Below, in pieces: positions 7,556 through 8,963 of a stretch of DNA of 8,963 bases. Source of the DNA: an uncultured Kineothrix sp. (GTDB lineage: Bacteria > Bacillota > Clostridia > Lachnospirales > Lachnospiraceae); the NCBI GenBank assembly GCA_910588855.1, contig CAJUSR010000049.1, positions 1 through 8,963 on the forward strand. The letters are read 5' to 3'. Made by a program: the position numbers and the translations under genes. Under the pieces are notes generated by a model. The model was not told where the DNA came from. It searched no databases and saw only the letters and a program-made list of their open reading frames with translations. Positions within the stretch are counted from its first letter, which is position 1. Every line of letters starts with the position of its first letter.

Positions 7556-7597
7556 AACTTTTGCAAAATACTTTTGCAAATCTATTTTGTTAAACTT
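7556..7597. promoter_or_regulatory. Candidate operator for the ROK repressor
   Basis: An imperfect inverted repeat has 15-bp arms (7556-7570 and 7583-7597) matching at 12 of 15 positions, separated by 12 bp. The core CAAAATA/TATTTTG is perfect. It abuts the -10 box and covers the transcription start. Within it CTTTTGCAAA is repeated in tandem, 13 bp apart (7558 and 7571). AT-rich palindromes of this kind are typical ROK operators. The assignment to the operon's own ROK protein is inference. Confidence 0.55.
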
Positions 7598-7626
7598 ATT
7601 ATACACATATGAGGGTAGAATGTCAA
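7598..7626 (-). promoter_or_regulatory. Main promoter of the sugar operon
   Basis: Minus strand: a perfect -35 TTGACA (7621-7626), a 17-bp spacer and a perfect -10 TATAAT (7598-7603). Predicted start is near 7591, giving a leader of about 150 bases before the lipoprotein gene. Such a strong promoter implies control by repression. The leader holds the palindrome ATGGTTAACCAT (7498-7509). Confidence 0.9.
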
Positions 7627-7724
7627 CACAATTTCCTCTGTACTTTTTTCCAGAAAACATATGAAATCCCTCCCATTCCTACATTCACTAATTAGTTTAT
7701 GTACCGGAAATTGTCTTACCGGCA

Positions 7725-7753
7725 TTGAGTAACCGCAACAAATACTATATAAT
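7725..7753 (+). promoter_or_regulatory. Surviving promoter of the MerR pseudogene
   Basis: TTGAGT (7725-7730), a 17-bp spacer and a perfect TATAAT (7748-7753) lie 56 bp before the pseudogene ATG. It is oriented away from the sugar operon promoter, so the two form a divergent pair about 100 bp apart. The stretch 7627-7724 between them holds no gene that I can see. Confidence 0.6.
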
Positions 7754-7808
7754 CCTCTCGACTCTCCTCCACAGGGGGATTGTTCATATGCTTAGCAAGG
7801 AGCTATAA

Positions 7809-8217
7809 ATGCATCAGATTAGCCAATTTTCAAAAATATCCAGTCTAACTGTTAAGGCACTACGTACTACGCTGCTATGATGGACAAGGTATGCTCAAGC
7901 CATCATAGCGCGGCAAAATACTTTGTATCAATATTATGACAAGAATGATTTTTAAAAAACGCAGTTAATCAAACTTTTCCACTCATTGATTTTTTTAATA
8001 TTGGAAATTAAAAAAGCGCTTAAAATGATAAATAGTGAAGCATATTTAACTTATATCCTGCAAAAAATTGCAAATATTAAAGAAAATATACTAAGAGAAA
8101 AATAGTTACTGCAAAAAAATAAATGGTCATCCATCTCCCGGTGTAGCGAAAACAGAAAGCCAGGCTTACGAAATAACCCTAAAAGAAATCCCGGCTGCAA
8201 ATAAATGGAACCTATAA
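7809..8217 (+). pseudogene. Decayed MerR-family regulator (effector-domain type)
   Basis: A good SD (AAGGAG, 7797-7802) precedes ATG 7809. The first frame reads MHQISQFSKISSLTVKALR, a classic MerR helix-turn-helix start. A 7-bp tandem duplication (ACTACGT/ACTACGC, 7859-7872) then shifts the frame; the next frame continues CYDGQGMLKPS and hits TAG (7906-7908). A further indel restores the first frame: YQYYDKNDF, TAA (7953-7955), then KTQLIKLFHSL, EIKKALKMINSEAYLTYILQ and NILREK, TAG (8103-8105). An extra A in a seven-A run (8113-8119) shifts again to INGHPSPGVAKTESQAYEI and TLKEIPA, resembling the linker and first strand of a GyrI-like effector domain, ending at TAA 8215-8217. Order and content match BmrR/BltR-type regulators. 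The remaining effector domain is missing or unrecognisable. Base composition is AT-rich, as expected for old decay. Confidence 0.8.
7870..7912. repeat. Long inverted repeat inside the MerR pseudogene
   Basis: GCTATGATGG (7874-7883) and CCATCATAGC (7900-7909) are perfect complements around a 16-base loop, extended by CGC/GCG past one bulged T. No T tract follows on either strand, so it is not a terminator. The right arm contains the premature TAG, and the left arm adjoins the 7-bp duplication. Confidence 0.7.
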
Positions 8218-8259
8218 GATTCGATTCTACTTACATAAGTCTATAAGAGAATTAAATTT

Positions 8260-8275
8260 TTTCCCATATGGGAAA
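8260..8275. repeat. Perfect 16-bp palindrome
   Basis: TTTCCCATATGGGAAA is fully self-complementary. It lies between the pseudogene end and the tRNA-Glu terminator, where no intact gene is present. It could be a relic operator or a protein-binding site; nothing nearby assigns it. The rest of 8218-8298 shows nothing recognisable. Confidence 0.6.
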
Positions 8276-8298
8276 TTCGGAGAACTTTCCTATATAGT

Positions 8299-8330
8299 AA
8301 AAAAACCAGCAGTAATCACTCTGCTGGTTT
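8299..8330 (-). terminator. Intrinsic terminator of tRNA-Glu
   Basis: Minus strand: AAACCAGCAG and CTGCTGGTTT form a perfect 10-bp stem around an eight-base loop, followed by seven Ts (8299-8305, partly shared with the stem). It lies 30 bases past the tRNA-Glu 3' end. Confidence 0.88.
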
Positions 8331-8359
8331 AATAATATCCTTCATTAAAATATTTTTAA

Positions 8360-8431
8360 TGACTCCGACGGGAATCGAACCCGTGTTACCGCCGTGAAAG
8401 GGCGATGTCTTAACCGCTTGACCACGGAGCC
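8360..8431 (-). tRNA. tRNA-Glu (anticodon UUC)
   Basis: A 72-base cloverleaf on the minus strand: acceptor GGCTCCG with CGGAGTC (one G-U pair), anticodon loop CTTTCAC presenting UUC (8396-8398), anticodon stem TCGCC/GGCGG, and T arm ACGGG-TTCGATT-CCCGT. The segment around the anticodon is near-identical to standard bacterial tRNA-Glu. The discriminator is A and CCA is not encoded. It is a single-gene transcription unit with its own promoter and terminator. Confidence 0.96.
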
Positions 8432-8513
8432 GAAAATTATGAAACAACTCCTATACTATACATCCGAAAGATATCTAAAAATTATATCTTATCCGACTAA
8501 TACTAACCGAATA

Positions 8514-8557
8514 GCCTCAACGAATGCTATAATACCATATTCTTCACCTTTTGGCAA
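8514..8557 (-). promoter_or_regulatory. tRNA-Glu promoter with shared leader octamer
   Basis: Minus strand: -35 TTGCCA (8552-8557), a 17-bp spacer and -10 TATTAT (8529-8534) preceded by TGG, an extended -10. GTTGAGGC (8514-8521) starts seven bases after the -10, exactly as at tRNA-Cys. The leader is about 90 bases and contains a 7-bp AT hairpin (8468-8490) that must be removed during processing. Confidence 0.8.
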
Positions 8558-8616
8558 GATATTTTTTCATATTTTTTCCCAAAATATTAATTTTCATTTT
8601 AAATTTATAAATAAAA

Positions 8617-8857
8617 GGTTACAGGATGCACCTTCCAAAGCATGGCTGCGCCAGAAGTCACCCACACGAATGCACTACGTCCTTGCTATATCACAGGCTA
8701 CGTGTTCAAACATAGAGCCAAACCTTCAGCAATATTGCGGGGCGGAACAACCCCCTAATCGCCAGCATACCCGGATGGAGTTCGGCATCCATTTTCCACT
8801 GTAGGCACTTGCAATTGAGTAGAAAAAACTTCTTTTCCTCCTACTCGCGCGCCACCT
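8617..8857 (-). ncRNA. Structured non-coding RNA candidate, family unresolved
   Basis: About 240 bases of roughly balanced GC stand out between AT-rich flanks and contain no plausible protein. On the minus strand I see several helices: TGTAGG/CCTACA (8855-8860 with 8800-8805) enclosing GAGTAG/CTACTC (8841-8846 with 8817-8822); CTATGT/ACGTAG with a TTGAAC loop (8710-8715 with 8698-8703); TGGC/GCCA (8650-8653 with 8643-8646); and a long-range closing pair GGATGC/GCATCC (8785-8790 with 8624-8629) continuing as TACA/TGTA. The strand is chosen because an extended -10 lies upstream and the neighbours read the same way. Size and lineage would suit a raiA-motif RNA, but I cannot confirm that from memory of the consensus. 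It does not match tmRNA, RNase P, SRP or 5S rRNA signatures. The ends are approximate: the 3' end is set where the sequence turns AT-rich, and no terminator with a U tract is seen. Confidence 0.55.
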
Positions 8858-8863
8858 ACACAC

Positions 8864-8872
8864 CGTATAGCA
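8864..8872 (-). promoter_or_regulatory. Extended -10 upstream of the structured RNA
   Basis: Minus strand TGC followed by TATACG gives an extended -10 (hexamer four of six). The -35 position (TTTCGT, 8887-8892) is poor. A start near 8857 would open the RNA directly with its first helix strand. Confidence 0.4.
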
Positions 8873-8902
8873 ACATATCCTCATTTACGAAACTACGCAT
8901 AG

Positions 8903-8930
8903 AAAAAACCTGCAGGCATCCACCTGCAGG
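8903..8930 (-). terminator. Intrinsic terminator of the gene to the right
   Basis: Minus strand CCTGCAGG, loop TGGATG, CCTGCAGG, then six Ts (8903-8908). Each arm is itself a palindrome. It marks the end of a minus-strand transcript entering from beyond the window and separates it from the structured RNA. Confidence 0.88.
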
Positions 8931-8935
8931 CCCAC

Positions 8936-8963
8936 CTATACCTTTGCCATAAAGCCAGCTCCC
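8936..8963 (-). CDS. Possible 3' end of an unidentified gene
   Basis: One minus-strand frame reads GAGFMAKV and stops at TAG (8936-8938), 6 bases before the terminator stem. The placement suits the C-terminus of a real protein, but eight residues are too few to identify it, and the other two frames are also open at this edge. Confidence 0.3.

Noticed and set aside
8094..8170. IS66-like transposase tail with GCTTAC end.
   Set aside because: The peptide fits better as the coiled-coil part of the MerR pseudogene, and no matching left end is present.
8360..8431. tRNA-Glu as an integration site for a mobile element.
   Set aside because: No second copy of the tRNA 3' segment, integrase or excision gene is visible in the window.
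8700..8800. Partial resemblance of the folded RNA to 5S rRNA (ATGCCGAACTC and a GGGG...CCCC hairpin).
   Set aside because: Only about eleven bases match; the 5S terminal stem and the rest of the conserved core are missing.
8394..8804. 136-codon plus-strand reading frame.
   Set aside because: It runs through tRNA-Glu, its promoter and the folded RNA, has no convincing SD, and the peptide resembles no family.
1..8963. CRISPR array or phage defence system.
   Set aside because: No regularly spaced direct repeats and no cas, nuclease or toxin-like genes were seen.

Overview
The window looks like a chromosomal segment from a Clostridia bacterium, most plausibly Lachnospiraceae. The grounds are moderate GC in genes with AT-rich gaps, strong AGGAGG-type ribosome binding sites, tRNA genes without an encoded CCA, a lipoprotein of Firmicutes type, and the protein families present. 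Species cannot be assigned from the sequence alone.

Almost everything reads on the minus strand. Reading from right to left: the possible tail of a gene and its terminator (8903-8963); a GC-rich, strongly folded intergenic RNA candidate (about 8617-8857); tRNA-Glu(UUC) with its own promoter and terminator; a decayed MerR-family regulator on the plus strand (7809-8217); a six-gene sugar operon (7438 down to 435); and tRNA-Cys(GCA) with its own promoter and terminator (162-344).

The operon is the functional core. Its order is substrate-binding lipoprotein, two-domain ABC ATPase, permease (together a CUT2-type ribose/galactose-class importer), a cytoplasmic family-3 glycoside hydrolase of the NagZ type, a 101-residue three-helix membrane protein resembling SemiSWEET/PQ-loop transporters, and a ROK-family repressor. 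A near-ideal promoter (TTGACA, 17 bp, TATAAT) precedes the first gene. An imperfect 15-bp inverted repeat directly after the -10 box is a good candidate operator for the operon's own ROK protein. The simplest reading is that a small beta-glycoside, possibly containing N-acetylglucosamine, is imported, cleaved inside the cell by the hydrolase, and that the system is induced when the ROK protein binds the released sugar. The small membrane protein may move a product or substrate. Substrate identity is inference.

The gap between the operon and tRNA-Glu, about 700 bp without an intact gene, is mostly explained by a MerR regulator pseudogene carrying several stops and frameshifts behind a surviving promoter and ribosome binding site. 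The two tRNA promoters share an extended -10 architecture and an identical eight-base leader start, GTTGAGGC, at the same offset. The most novel-looking element is the structured RNA candidate at 8617-8857.
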